A stretch of 64,000 nt of DNA from DAOTKC01 sp035449045 (GTDB lineage Bacteria; Bacillota; Clostridia; Christensenellales; CAG-917): the NCBI GenBank assembly GCA_035449045.1, contig DAOTKC010000002.1:1-64000 (forward strand), in the 5' to 3' direction. The translations under genes and the position numbers were made by a program. Positions 16,473 to 25,014 of this stretch are shown piece after piece. The notes beneath the pieces are model-generated. The model worked only from the letters and a program-made list of their open reading frames with translations, was not told where the DNA came from and made no database searches. Numbering within the stretch: the stretch's first letter is position 1; each line of letters begins with the position of its first letter.

Positions 16473-17465
16473 TTAGCTAAAAAATTTGGCTATAAGCTCG
16501 TTTGTCACGCTGTCGAGCTTTTTAAAGTCCGCCGCTGCTATGAAGTAGGTTTCCATTTCGGCGTGAAACGCTTTTGCCGCCGCCATCTCGGAAACGGCGC
16601 GGTTTTCGGCGGCGGCGATTCTGTTTTTAATTTCATTCTCGGCGGCTATTTCGGGAATTTCACAAAGAGCGCGGTTGAGGTTTATTACCTCGCCCGCCGC
16701 GCGCTTTTTGGAAAAGGCGACGTTGCCGACGGCGACGGCGTCAAGCTCTTTAGGCTCTAGCGGGCAGTAGTAGCCGTCGTAGCCCTTTTCGCCCGCCGTC
16801 AGCGCCGCGAGAAAGAGCTTTATCAAAAGGGGATTTGCCGCGTGGAGCGTGACAAGCTCCTTTTCGGCGAGGGAGTTGTCGAAGCAAACCCGTCCCTCGG
16901 GTGTCAGCGAGCGCATAAATTGTTTGGTGGTTTTGCCGCGCCATATCAGACCGGCCTTTCGCTCGCGGGCAAGCTCTTCGATTTTTTCTAGGTCGATATA
17001 TGGGAGATAGTAGCTTTCAAGAAGCTTAGTATCGCACAACGCGCACTTTAAGTGTAGATAAGCGCGCGAAAAACACTGCTTTTTGGCAATAGCGAGTTTT
17101 TTCAGCTTTTGCGAAAAGGGGGAAAGCTTGCCGTCGTCCAAACAATCGCCCAGATTAACGATGAACTCCTTTGTGAGCGGAAGGGATGCGTCGAGGACGT
17201 GGGGCGAGGTGCCGTCGACCACGGCGGCGTCGACCGCTCTAATATAGACGCCGTCGAGACTGCCGCTGTCGGCGGAGCAGTGCCAGTATTCGGCGCGCAT
17301 CCCCAAGGCCTCGGCGGCGGCGCCAACTTTTTTAATGAGCGTCGATTTGCCGCTGCCCGGCGTTCCCTTTAAAATATAAACCCGCCTTATATCGGCAAGT
17401 CTCGTTTCGTAATAGCTGAAAAAGCCCTCGGCTCCGTTTGCGCCTAAAAAAATATCGATATTCAT
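16473..17465 (-). CDS. P-loop ATPase of the PRK06851 type
   Basis: About 330 residues from the ATG at 17465, which has ACGGAGAA upstream; the frame could extend to 17486. The Walker A motif GTPGSGKSTLIKK is at about residues 33-45, in RVYILKGTPGSGKST. The following RAEYWHCSADSGSLDGVYI and VVDGTSPHVLD match a family of uncharacterised ATP-binding proteins found mainly in spore-forming Firmicutes. The family often has two tandem ATPase units, but here only one Walker A is seen and the C-terminal half looks helical (KNRIAAAENRAVSEMAAAKA). Function is unknown; a spore role is a guess from phylogenetic distribution. Confidence 0.7.
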   Translation of the reverse strand: MNIDIFLGANGAEGFFSYYETRLADIRRVYILKGTPGSGKSTLIKKVGAAAEALGMRAEYWHCSADSGSLDGVYIRAVDAAVVDGTSPHVLDASLPLTKEFIVNLGDCLDDGKLSPFSQKLKKLAIAKKQCFSRAYLHLKCALCDTKLLESYYLPYIDLEKIEELARERKAGLIWRGKTTKQFMRSLTPEGRVCFDNSLAEKELVTLHAANPLLIKLFLAALTAGEKGYDGYYCPLEPKELDAVAVGNVAFSKKRAAGEVINLNRALCEIPEIAAENEIKNRIAAAENRAVSEMAAAKAFHAEMETYFIAAADFKKLDSVTNELIAKFFS

Positions 17466-17535
17466 TGTTTTCTCCGTTAATTGCATTATATGTCCAAAGC
17501 GATTTTTGCGACGCTCGGGCGCTCCGATAAAAAAG

Positions 17536-17564
17536 GTGACAAAGGCGGCATAATTTGCTATAAT
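17536..17564 (+). promoter_or_regulatory. promoter of the acyltransferase gene
   Basis: GTGACA, 17-bp spacer, TATAAT, about 30 nt before the ATG at 17594. Confidence 0.7.
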
Positions 17565-17593
17565 TTTAAAAAACTCAATGCGGAATCTACAAA

Positions 17594-18838
17594 ATGGATA
17601 ATAAATCTAATAAAAAGCAAAAGCTCCCCTACGCCAAGGTTAGTTCCTGTTTATCGCTTGGGATTACCAATATAGCGGCCCGCCTCGCCTACGGCGCCAG
17701 AACCGACAAAGCCAGCAAAAAGGCGATGAAAAAGAGAAAGGGCGAGACGTTTTTAATTCTTTGCACCCACTCCTGCCCGATAGATTTCATGTTTTTGAGC
17801 AAGCCGATTTGGCCCCGCAAGCTCTCTTTCGTTGTTGCCGAAAATATGATGTATACCCGCGTTCTTTCCAAATTCATCAAAAAAGCGGGCGCCATCACCA
17901 AAAAACAATATTACGCCGACTTTGCCTGCGTCAAGCGTATGAAGCAATACCTTGACAACGGCATAAACATCATTCTTTGCCCCGAGGGCAAGGTCACGCC
18001 CGACGGCGTCACCGGCTATATTGCGCCCTCCGTCGCCAAGCTCGTCAAGTGGCTGGGCTATCCCGTTGCCGTTGCCGTTTCGGCGGGCGCCTCAGTCGCC
18101 TATCCCAAATGGGCCGTCAACAAGATGCGCCGTAACCGCATAGTCGTCAAAATGGAGGTCGCCATCGAAAAGGACGACCTCATGGATATGTCTCTTGAGG
18201 ACATCTACAACGTCATAGCCAAAAAACTTGCCCACAACGACTATCAGTTCCAAGAGGACAACAAGCTAGTCTACAAGGGCAAGCGCTTTGCCGAAGGGCT
18301 GGAGCTAATCTTCTACCGCTGCCCCAAATGCGGCGCCGAAGGCAGTTATGCTTCCAAAGATTCCCACGCATGGTGCAATGCCTGCGGCAATAAAATCGAA
18401 TATAGAAACGACGGCAAAATCGTGCCGGCGACGGAGGATTCCGTCTGCTTCCCGCGGCTTGACCTGTGGACGAAGTGGGAGAGGGAAGTGCTGGCCGAAG
18501 AAGTCAAAGCCCCCGATTTCAAGCTTTCCGAGCGCGTCGACTTTTATCAGAGCAATGACGAAATAATGCAGATCGTCAAGGTCGGCGAAGGCGTTCTCAC
18601 GCTCGACCGCGAAAACCTGTGTTTTACCGGCGACAGGCACGGCGAGCCCTTCACACTGAACTTCCCGCTCGAGCACCTCGCCACCACGGTTTGCAAGTGC
18701 GGTTACAGCATCGATTTGTATGATGAAAAATACACCTACCGCTTCCAGTTTAAAGACAGGCTGCTGTCGCAAAAATATTCCTTCGCCGTCGAAGCCATTT
18801 ACAAGATGAACCACCCCGACGAGCTCAACAATATCTAG
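17594..18838 (+). CDS. PlsC-like acyltransferase with a C-terminal zinc-ribbon module
   Basis: 414 residues. Residues ~1-215 form a lysophospholipid acyltransferase domain: the catalytic HX4D motif is HSCPID, the substrate motif is the PEG of ILCPEGKVTPDGVTGY, and GYPVAVAVSAGASVAYPKW corresponds to motif IV. A second part (~235-265) carries a treble/zinc ribbon, CPKC...CNAC (CPKCGAEGSYA, WCNACGNKI). The C-terminal ~140 residues are beta-rich and unrecognised. Its likely role is transfer of an acyl chain to a glycerophosphate lipid or related acceptor at the inner membrane face. There are no obvious membrane segments beyond the amphipathic N-terminus. The zinc-ribbon tail is not part of ordinary PlsC. 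Confidence 0.82.
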   Translation: MDNKSNKKQKLPYAKVSSCLSLGITNIAARLAYGARTDKASKKAMKKRKGETFLILCTHSCPIDFMFLSKPIWPRKLSFVVAENMMYTRVLSKFIKKAGAITKKQYYADFACVKRMKQYLDNGINIILCPEGKVTPDGVTGYIAPSVAKLVKWLGYPVAVAVSAGASVAYPKWAVNKMRRNRIVVKMEVAIEKDDLMDMSLEDIYNVIAKKLAHNDYQFQEDNKLVYKGKRFAEGLELIFYRCPKCGAEGSYASKDSHAWCNACGNKIEYRNDGKIVPATEDSVCFPRLDLWTKWEREVLAEEVKAPDFKLSERVDFYQSNDEIMQIVKVGEGVLTLDRENLCFTGDRHGEPFTLNFPLEHLATTVCKCGYSIDLYDEKYTYRFQFKDRLLSQKYSFAVEAIYKMNHPDELNNI

Positions 18839-18889
18839 ACTCGAAATTTCGCGAAAGTTGTATAAATCCAAAAATAATCTCAGCTAAAA

Positions 18890-18916
18890 AATCCGCCTAA
18901 ACAGAGCGGATTTTTT
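18890..18916. terminator. terminator after the acyltransferase gene
   Basis: AATCCGC / GCGGATT stem, 9-nt loop, A run before and T run after. Confidence 0.85.
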
Positions 18917-19076
18917 GCGTTTTTTATCTCGGCGTAGCCAGCGCTTGCTAAATTTTTCCGCATTTAATACGAGGCTTTTTGCGATACCTCTTTTGTTTGA
19001 CATTATTAATCAAAATTAGGGAAAACATCTTATTTTTCGGCGCTGCGGCCAGGTTATTATTTTTCAGAGGTTTTTT

Positions 19077-20195
19077 ATGTCGAAGTTAATTTTAAAAAGG
19101 GGTGCGCTTTCCGAGCTGGGGCATGAGCTGCAGTGCCATTTCCCCGCCGGCAACGTCGCGGTGTTCGGCGACGCCCGGGTTTCGGACATCGTGTCGGAAG
19201 CGGCGGGAATTTTGGCGGATTCGGGATTTTTAGTGCGCGAGCTTATTATTCGCGGCCGAACGCGCGCCGACCAATATAGCGAGGTTTTGGGCCTGCCCGA
19301 GTTTATTAAATGCGCCGTCGCGGTGGGTTGCGGCCGCGCTTTTGAGCTTGCGCGCGAGCTTTCCGCGGCAAGGGAAATACCCTACGTCCTTATTGCCTCC
19401 GCGCCTGCCACCGATTCCTTTTTTATTTCGGGCGAAACGCCGCCGCTATTTATTTTGTCCGACAGCGACTTGAACGACGCCGCGCCCCATGCCTTGATAG
19501 CGTCGGGCACAGGCGCCGTTTTTTCCAAATATATCGCTTATTTCGACTTAAAATTCAACGAATACATAACAGGCCGCCCTTCGCCGCTTGCTGACAAAAT
19601 CCTTAGTTTATTAGACACTTTCGAGTCGATAAAGACCGAATCGGGTTATCCCGACATTTTAATGAGGACGCTTTTCGAGCTGTCCAAGTTAAGCTTCGAA
19701 TACGACCGCGAAAGAAGCTCGGCCGAGATATTCGGCTCCCTCGTTTCCGACTATTTCAGAATTATGAGAGGGGAGGCCGACTTCATCGCGGCATATTCCC
19801 TTTCCTCGCTCTACAACAGTTTTTTATCTGTCAAGGCCTTCGACACCTTGATTCCCGCCGATAAAATTAAATCAAGAAAGCTCCTCCAAAAGAAGTGCGG
19901 CGTTAATTTTTCGGAGAGTGTCAAAACAATTGACATTTCACCGCTTAAAAGCTATCTTAAACATACTTATATAGTAAACGAATACCGCGAGGACTTGCGG
20001 GCTCTTGCCGCCTCCTTCGATATGGCGGCAAAGCAGCGGTTTTTCCGGCGGCTCTACGACGACGCCGGCTTTGCCTTAAAGGACAAGCTCACCATAAAGG
20101 AACTCTTAAGGCTGATGTCGCTTTCCGGCGAAATAGCGGCGGGAAGTTTTTTAGGATATTTGAAGTCGATAGGCTTTTTGGAAGCGTATATTTAA
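19077..20195 (+). CDS. divergent glycerol-1-phosphate dehydrogenase (AraM/EgsA)-like protein lacking metal ligands
   Basis: 372 residues with the overall layout of the iron-dependent alcohol dehydrogenase/dehydroquinate synthase superfamily. The nucleotide-binding glycine motif is VGCGRAFELAREL, where family members have VGSGTL.D. It is followed by YVLIASAPATDSFFISG, comparable to the TAPSMDGYAS region of AraM, and ASGTGAVFSKYIAYFDLKFN, comparable to GFGD..GKYT...DWKL. The metal-binding Asp of GFGD is replaced, and neither metal-binding His (normally SGSEH...H) is present: the equivalent region reads MRGEADFIAAYS. The protein may therefore not be a dehydrogenase. It is followed 44 bp downstream by a NagD-like phosphatase, suggesting a shared role. 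Confidence 0.65.
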   Translation: MSKLILKRGALSELGHELQCHFPAGNVAVFGDARVSDIVSEAAGILADSGFLVRELIIRGRTRADQYSEVLGLPEFIKCAVAVGCGRAFELARELSAAREIPYVLIASAPATDSFFISGETPPLFILSDSDLNDAAPHALIASGTGAVFSKYIAYFDLKFNEYITGRPSPLADKILSLLDTFESIKTESGYPDILMRTLFELSKLSFEYDRERSSAEIFGSLVSDYFRIMRGEADFIAAYSLSSLYNSFLSVKAFDTLIPADKIKSRKLLQKKCGVNFSESVKTIDISPLKSYLKHTYIVNEYREDLRALAASFDMAAKQRFFRRLYDDAGFALKDKLTIKELLRLMSLSGEIAAGSFLGYLKSIGFLEAYI

Positions 20196-20239
20196 AATAA
20201 GGAAACGAGAGAAATTTTTGTCCGAAGGAGCTGATACAA

Positions 20240-21031
20240 ATGAAGGATTTAACGGGGATAGAGCTGTTTTTGTTGGATTTGGACGGCACGATTTACATCG
20301 GCGAGAGTGAAATCGAAGGCTCGTTCGACACCATAAGAAAAATCCGCGAGGCGGGCAAAAAGGTCTGTTTTTTCACCAATAACTCTTCGCGCGCCCACAC
20401 CGATTATATCGATAAGCTCGGCAGGATGGGGCTTTCAATCGACGAAACCGAAATTTACACCAGCGGACAGGTGACTGCGGAGTTTTTAAGCCGCAATTTC
20501 CAAGGCAAACGAGTTTTTCTGCTCGGCAACAAAAAGCTGAAGCAGGAATTTTCCTATTACGACATCGAGGTTGTCGAAACAAAGCCCGACGTGCTGGTTT
20601 TGGGCTTCGACACCACGTTGACTTATAATAAGCTCAACCGTTTTTGCAAGTTTTTGGCGTCGGGCGCGCCCTATATCGCGACGCATCCCGACCTCAACTG
20701 CCCCGATAAAATCGCGCCCATGCCCGACGTCGGCGCCATGACCGAGCTTATTCGGCTGACGGTGGGAAGAAGCCCCGACTACATTATGGGCAAGCCCTAC
20801 ACCTACGCAGGCGACGCCATTATGCAGCGCTATAACCTGCCCGCCGAAAAGATAGCCATGGTCGGCGACCGCCTCTATACCGACATTCAATTTGCCATCA
20901 ACAACAAATTCGCATCCGTCCTCGTGCTTTCGGGCGAGACGACGCCGGGAATGGCGGCGCTGTCGCCCACCAAAGCCGATTTCACGCTCAACTCTTTTAA
21001 AGAGATTTTTAGCTTGACAAAGGCAAAATAA
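20240..21031 (+). CDS. HAD-IIA family phosphatase (NagD-like)
   Basis: 263 residues. Motif I is FLLDLDGTIYIG with the two catalytic aspartates, motif II is FFTNNSSR, and motifs III/IV are MGKPYTYAGDAI and MVGDRLYTDIQFAINN. The capping module between motifs II and III is of the C2a type, as in NagD and 4-nitrophenylphosphatase-like enzymes. It probably dephosphorylates a small sugar or glycerol phosphate in the cytoplasm; the substrate is unknown. GAAGGAG lies upstream of the ATG. It likely forms a two-gene operon with the G1PDH-like gene. Confidence 0.9.
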   Translation: MKDLTGIELFLLDLDGTIYIGESEIEGSFDTIRKIREAGKKVCFFTNNSSRAHTDYIDKLGRMGLSIDETEIYTSGQVTAEFLSRNFQGKRVFLLGNKKLKQEFSYYDIEVVETKPDVLVLGFDTTLTYNKLNRFCKFLASGAPYIATHPDLNCPDKIAPMPDVGAMTELIRLTVGRSPDYIMGKPYTYAGDAIMQRYNLPAEKIAMVGDRLYTDIQFAINNKFASVLVLSGETTPGMAALSPTKADFTLNSFKEIFSLTKAK

Positions 21032-21171
21032 GCGGGACTTATATTGCAAAGCGATTTATACTCAACCTATCGCAAGGCAAAAAGCGAAAATATTATTTGT
21101 AAAGTAGATTTTTGAGCGTATCTTGTAAAAGCTGTTTTTGAGTTTAGCAAAGCCAAAAGAGCGGATTTATA

Positions 21172-21200
21172 TTGAAAAGCCGCCGGAGGCGTGCTACAAT
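21172..21200 (+). promoter_or_regulatory. promoter of the nfeD-floA operon
   Basis: TTGAAA, 17-bp spacer, TACAAT, about 50 nt before the TTG start at 21251. Confidence 0.65.
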
Positions 21201-21250
21201 ATAATAAATTAGAGTAAGTATCTCAAATTAGGGTTTAGGAGGCGGTATCT

Positions 21251-21799
21251 TTGATTTTTACCACGCTGTTCACCCAGATGGGCATTGCCACCATAGTTTT
21301 GCTCGCCGTGGGCTTGGCGCTTCTCGTTATCGAGCTTATGACGCCGGGCTTCGGCGTCTTCGGCACGCTCGGCATAATCTGTTTGCTCGCCGCGCTTATT
21401 CTGCGCGTCACACTGGACACTACCGAGCATCCCGCCGCGCACTTCTTTTTAATGCTTCTCTTCATTTTGATTGTCATCGGGATTTTCTTCGCCTTTTTCG
21501 TGCTGGCGTCCAAGAAGGGCTGGCTCGATAAGACCTTTATCGTCGAAAAAGGCGTGGCGGTGTCGACGGGTATCTCGGAAGGCACGCGCGATTTCACCGC
21601 TCTCGTCGGGCTTTTGGGCATTGCCGCCACTGCGCTTCGTCCCGGCGGAATAGCCGTCATCGACGGCAAACGCTACGACGTCATCACCGAGGGCGAGTTT
21701 ATCGAAAAGGGCGGCGCGCTGACCGTTATCGGCGTCGAGGGCGTCCGAATCGTCGTCAAAGCGCATTCCGAAAGCGCGGAAAATATTGAAGAAGCGTAG
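21251..21799 (+). CDS. NfeD-like membrane protein
   Basis: 182 residues. Hydrophobic segments at about residues 8-30, 35-52 and 65-90 form the membrane part (ATIVLLAVGLALLVIEL, FGTLGIICLLAALIL, FFLMLLFILIVIGIFFAFF). The C-terminal ~60 residues form the soluble OB-fold domain, with the typical GIAATALRPGGIAVIDGKRYDV and GVEGVRIVVK. It uses a TTG start with AGGAGG 8-11 nt upstream. NfeD proteins pair with flotillins; here floA is next, 68 bp downstream. The role is probably in membrane domain organisation. Confidence 0.9.
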   Translation: MIFTTLFTQMGIATIVLLAVGLALLVIELMTPGFGVFGTLGIICLLAALILRVTLDTTEHPAAHFFLMLLFILIVIGIFFAFFVLASKKGWLDKTFIVEKGVAVSTGISEGTRDFTALVGLLGIAATALRPGGIAVIDGKRYDVITEGEFIEKGGALTVIGVEGVRIVVKAHSESAENIEEA

Positions 21800-21867
21800 A
21801 AAAGTATTTAAGGTTCGGATTTATAAATAATAAAAAGGCAAAAAGATAATAAAGCAAGGAGGCTTTT

Positions 21868-22872
21868 ATGTCGTCATTGATTTTAGCGGCCAATATCGGG
21901 CTCATCGTAGGGCTCGCCGTCGCCGCGGTAGTGGTTGTCTTAGTGTTTTTCGTCCTCGTGCCCGTCAACCTTTGGTTTCGGGCGCTGGTTTCGGGCGCGC
22001 CCATTTCAATGGGGCGGCTCGTCGGCATGCGGCTTAGAAAAATAAGAATGCAGATGTTGGTCGAGGCCTATATCAACGCCAAAAAGGCGGGACTTGACAT
22101 CGACATCGTCGAGCTTGAAACGCATTATATGGCGGGCGGCGACGTTTTGAAGGTCGTCAATGCCCTCATTTCGGCGCACAGCGCCAACATCGACCTTACG
22201 CTGAGGACTGCCAAGGCCATCGACCTTGCCGGCCGCGACGTTCTAAACGCCGTCAAGGTGTCGGTCAATCCCAAAGTCATCGATACGCCGGTTGTTGCCG
22301 CCATAGCCAAGGACGGCATCGAGCTCAGGGCGCGGGCGCGCGTCACAGTGCGCGCCAATATCACGCGGCTCGTCGGCGGCGCAGGCGAGGAGACCATCAT
22401 CGCGCGCGTCGGCGAGGGCATAGTGACGACAATCGGCTCTTCCTCCACCCATAAAGAAGTTCTCGAAAACCCCGACCGCATTTCCAAGACGGTGCTCAGC
22501 AAGGGACTTGACGCCGGCACGGCGTTCGAGATTCTCTCCATCGACATCGCCGACGTCGACGTCGGCAGAAACATCGGCGCCCAGCTCCAGATGGACCAAG
22601 CCGAGGCCGACAAGCATATCGCGCAAGCTAAGGCGGAGGAACGCCGCGCCATGGCGGTTGCCGCCGAGCAGGAAATGCGCGCCAAGACGCAGGAAATGCA
22701 GGCTGAAGTCGTCCGCGCCGAGGCTGAGGTGCCCCTCGCCATCGCCGAAGCGCTCCGCGAGGGCAATATCGGCGTCATGGACTATTACAACATGCAGAAC
22801 GTGATGTCCGACACCAGTATGAGAAACGCGATAAGCGGCGCCAAGAAGACCGAAAAGCCCAAGAAAGAGTAA
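21868..22872 (+). CDS. floA: flotillin-like protein FloA
   Basis: 334 residues, the usual FloA length. There is one N-terminal membrane segment (residues ~8-32), then the SPFH-type domain with SGAPISMGRLVGMRLRK, ETHYMAGGDVLKVVNALISA, NPKVIDTPVVAAIAKDGIEL and RVGEGIVTTIGSSSTHKEVL. A long charged coiled coil follows (MDQAEADKHIAQAKAEERRA...EVVRAEAEVPLAIAEAL) and ends with GNIGVMDYYNMQNVMSDT. It marks functional membrane microdomains. It has a strong AAGGAGG site and shares the operon with the NfeD partner. Confidence 0.95.
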   Translation: MSSLILAANIGLIVGLAVAAVVVVLVFFVLVPVNLWFRALVSGAPISMGRLVGMRLRKIRMQMLVEAYINAKKAGLDIDIVELETHYMAGGDVLKVVNALISAHSANIDLTLRTAKAIDLAGRDVLNAVKVSVNPKVIDTPVVAAIAKDGIELRARARVTVRANITRLVGGAGEETIIARVGEGIVTTIGSSSTHKEVLENPDRISKTVLSKGLDAGTAFEILSIDIADVDVGRNIGAQLQMDQAEADKHIAQAKAEERRAMAVAAEQEMRAKTQEMQAEVVRAEAEVPLAIAEALREGNIGVMDYYNMQNVMSDTSMRNAISGAKKTEKPKKE

Positions 22873-22953
22873 GCCGCAATAGATAGAAAATTCGCGGATT
22901 AATTCAAAAGGGCGGATAATCCGCGCGGCGCAGTAAGCAAAAAAACGCAAAAA

Positions 22954-23295
22954 ATGTATTTCGAGCGGAGTATGAACGAAGATTTTTTCGACGTAGCTCT
23001 TAAAGAGTTCAATAAAAAAAATAAGGCTAAGCCGTCGGGGGCAAAGCCTAAGGCGGAGGCGGGAAGGGCGGTTTCGGCTAAATTAAAGCCCCCCGCCATA
23101 GCCTCAAGCCTTCAAAAGCGCCTAGAAAGCAGCTTGTCCAACAAGCTTTCCAAGAAATGCTCGGCACCCCTCGAAGCCGATCACGAGGACAAAACCGCCG
23201 ACTTTTCCGAGATAGCCGAGGCGCTGGGGCTCACCGATTTGCAAACGGCGCTGGTGTTGGGAGAGGTGCTGGCGAAGCCGAGATTTAAAAAATGA
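22954..23295 (+). CDS. small hypothetical protein, charged
   Basis: 113 residues from the ATG at 22954, or 107 from a second ATG at 22972, which has GCGGAG too close for comfort. Lys/Ala-rich and probably disordered in the first half (NKKNKAKPSGAKPKAEAGRA). The C-terminal ~40 residues, DFSEIAEALGLTDLQTALVLGEVLAKPRF, look like a small helical domain. No family recognised. It lies 81 bp after floA and before a terminator, so it is probably the last gene of the nfeD-floA transcript. Confidence 0.6.
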   Translation: MYFERSMNEDFFDVALKEFNKKNKAKPSGAKPKAEAGRAVSAKLKPPAIASSLQKRLESSLSNKLSKKCSAPLEADHEDKTADFSEIAEALGLTDLQTALVLGEVLAKPRFKK

Positions 23296-23301
23296 AATAA
23301 G

Positions 23302-23326
23302 CCACGCCGCAAAAGGCGTGGTTTTT
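23302..23326 (+). terminator. terminator of the nfeD-floA operon
   Basis: CCACGCC / GGCGTGG stem, loop GCAAAA, then T5. Confidence 0.88.
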
Positions 23327-23498
23327 CTTTTAGGCTAAACAGGCTTTAATGCTTGGTGTGAGCTAAAAAAGATTTTTGATTAAGGCGAAACACAATTAAA
23401 ACAGCGAATTACAGCGAAAACAAAAATATCGGCCGATAATTATCTTAAGTTTTAGGGCCAAGCAAATATTCTAATAAATTAATTCGAGAGGTGTCAAT

Positions 23499-25010
23499 AT
23501 GAAAAGGGCGGCGGGAGTTTTAGTCAACATCTCCTCTTTTCCGGGAGAATTCGGCATCGGCGGGTTTTCAAAAGACGGCGAATATCTTGTTTCGATGATT
23601 TCCAAGATGGGCTTTTCCTGGCTTCAGGTGCTGCCGATTACCGCGATCGGCGAGGGCAATTCGCCCTATTCGGGCGTGTCGTCTTTCGCGGGAAACAGCC
23701 TCTACATAAACCCGCACAGGCTGCTGGCGGCCGGACTACTTACGGCGGACGAAGTGCGCGCGGCAAGATATTCGGGCTCCCACTTTCTTGCCGATTACGA
23801 TTTCGCGCGCGCCAACACCCGTCAACTTTTAAAGACGGCGTCCGGCAGGATAACCGAGGAGATAAGGGAGGAAATGAGCGCGTTTTTGGCGGAAAACGAC
23901 GATTGGCTGCCCGATTACGCGCTGTTTATGTCGATTGCCGAAAGCCGAGGCGCCGACTGGCGGACTTGGGAGCCGCCGCTCAAAAACCGCGAGAGCGCGG
24001 CGCTGAAAAAAGCCGCCGCCGAGCTCAAAGAGAGCATAGACTACTACGTTTTCGAGCAGTATCTATTTTATAAACAATGGCAAAGCTTTAAGGGCTACGC
24101 CGCCGAGAACGGCGTCAAGATTTTAGGCGACATCCCCTTTTACTGCGCCGCGGCAAGCGTCGACGTTTGGGCAAACCGCAAGCAATTTAAACTAAACGCC
24201 GATGGCTATTCCGATGAGGTCGCCGCCGTTCCGCCCGATTATTTTTCGGAGACGGGCCAGCTTTGGGGCAACCCGCTCTACGATTTCGCCGCTATGGAGA
24301 AGGACGGCTATAAATGGTGGCGGCGGCGCGTTTCGCACGCGCTTAAGCTTTACGACGGGCTACGCCTCGACCATTTCCGCGCTTTTTCTGAGTTTTTCTC
24401 GGCGCCCAAAATCGGCGGGGAATTTGTCATAAAAGAGGGAAAATGGATAAAAGGGCCCGGTCTGGCGTTAATCGAGCTCTTTAAAACCGACAACCCGAAC
24501 GGCGTCTTGATTGCCGAAGATCTCGGAATAATCGACGAAAAAGTCAAAAAACTGATAAAAGACAGCGAGCTTCCCTCCATGAAAGTGCTGCAATTCGCCT
24601 TCGAAACCTTCGACAGCGAACATCTTCCCCACAAATACGACAAAAACTGCGTCGTCTACACCGCGACGCACGACAACAACCCCACGCTGGGCTGGTTTTT
24701 CGAGGCGCGGGAGGACGTTCGAAACTACGCGCTCAGCTACACCGGCGCGCCGCTCTTCGGTTGGGGCGCGGGCGGTCCGTCGTGCCCTTCCTCGCGCGCC
24801 TTCATAAGGACGGCGCTCTCCTCCGTCGCCGACCTCGCAGTCATCCCCGTTCAGGACCTTGCAGGCTACGGCTCCGACACCAGAATGAACGTGCCGGGCG
24901 TCGCCCGAGGCAACTGGCGGTTCCGCGTCCATTACGAGATGCTCAATTCGATTGACCAGAACTACTTTTTGGAACTCAACAACCTTTTCGGCAGGAATAT
25001 GCGGGAATGA
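23499..25010 (+). CDS. malQ: 4-alpha-glucanotransferase (amylomaltase)
   Basis: 503 residues, a GH77 enzyme that transfers alpha-1,4-glucan segments during starch, glycogen or maltodextrin metabolism. Typical N-terminus: RAAGVLVNISSFPGEFGIGG, WLQVLPI, NSPYSGVSSFAGN. Catalytic region: GLRLDHFRAF contains the nucleophile Asp, VLIAEDLGI the acid/base Glu, and YTATHDNNPTLGWF the stabilising Asp. DIPFYCAAASVDVWANRKQF is also conserved. It starts after GAGAGGTG. It is followed 4 bp later by the phosphopantetheinyl transferase gene, an unexpected partner. No other glycogen genes are in the window. Confidence 0.96.
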   Translation: MKRAAGVLVNISSFPGEFGIGGFSKDGEYLVSMISKMGFSWLQVLPITAIGEGNSPYSGVSSFAGNSLYINPHRLLAAGLLTADEVRAARYSGSHFLADYDFARANTRQLLKTASGRITEEIREEMSAFLAENDDWLPDYALFMSIAESRGADWRTWEPPLKNRESAALKKAAAELKESIDYYVFEQYLFYKQWQSFKGYAAENGVKILGDIPFYCAAASVDVWANRKQFKLNADGYSDEVAAVPPDYFSETGQLWGNPLYDFAAMEKDGYKWWRRRVSHALKLYDGLRLDHFRAFSEFFSAPKIGGEFVIKEGKWIKGPGLALIELFKTDNPNGVLIAEDLGIIDEKVKKLIKDSELPSMKVLQFAFETFDSEHLPHKYDKNCVVYTATHDNNPTLGWFFEAREDVRNYALSYTGAPLFGWGAGGPSCPSSRAFIRTALSSVADLAVIPVQDLAGYGSDTRMNVPGVARGNWRFRVHYEMLNSIDQNYFLELNNLFGRNMRE

Positions 25011-25014
25011 GGAT

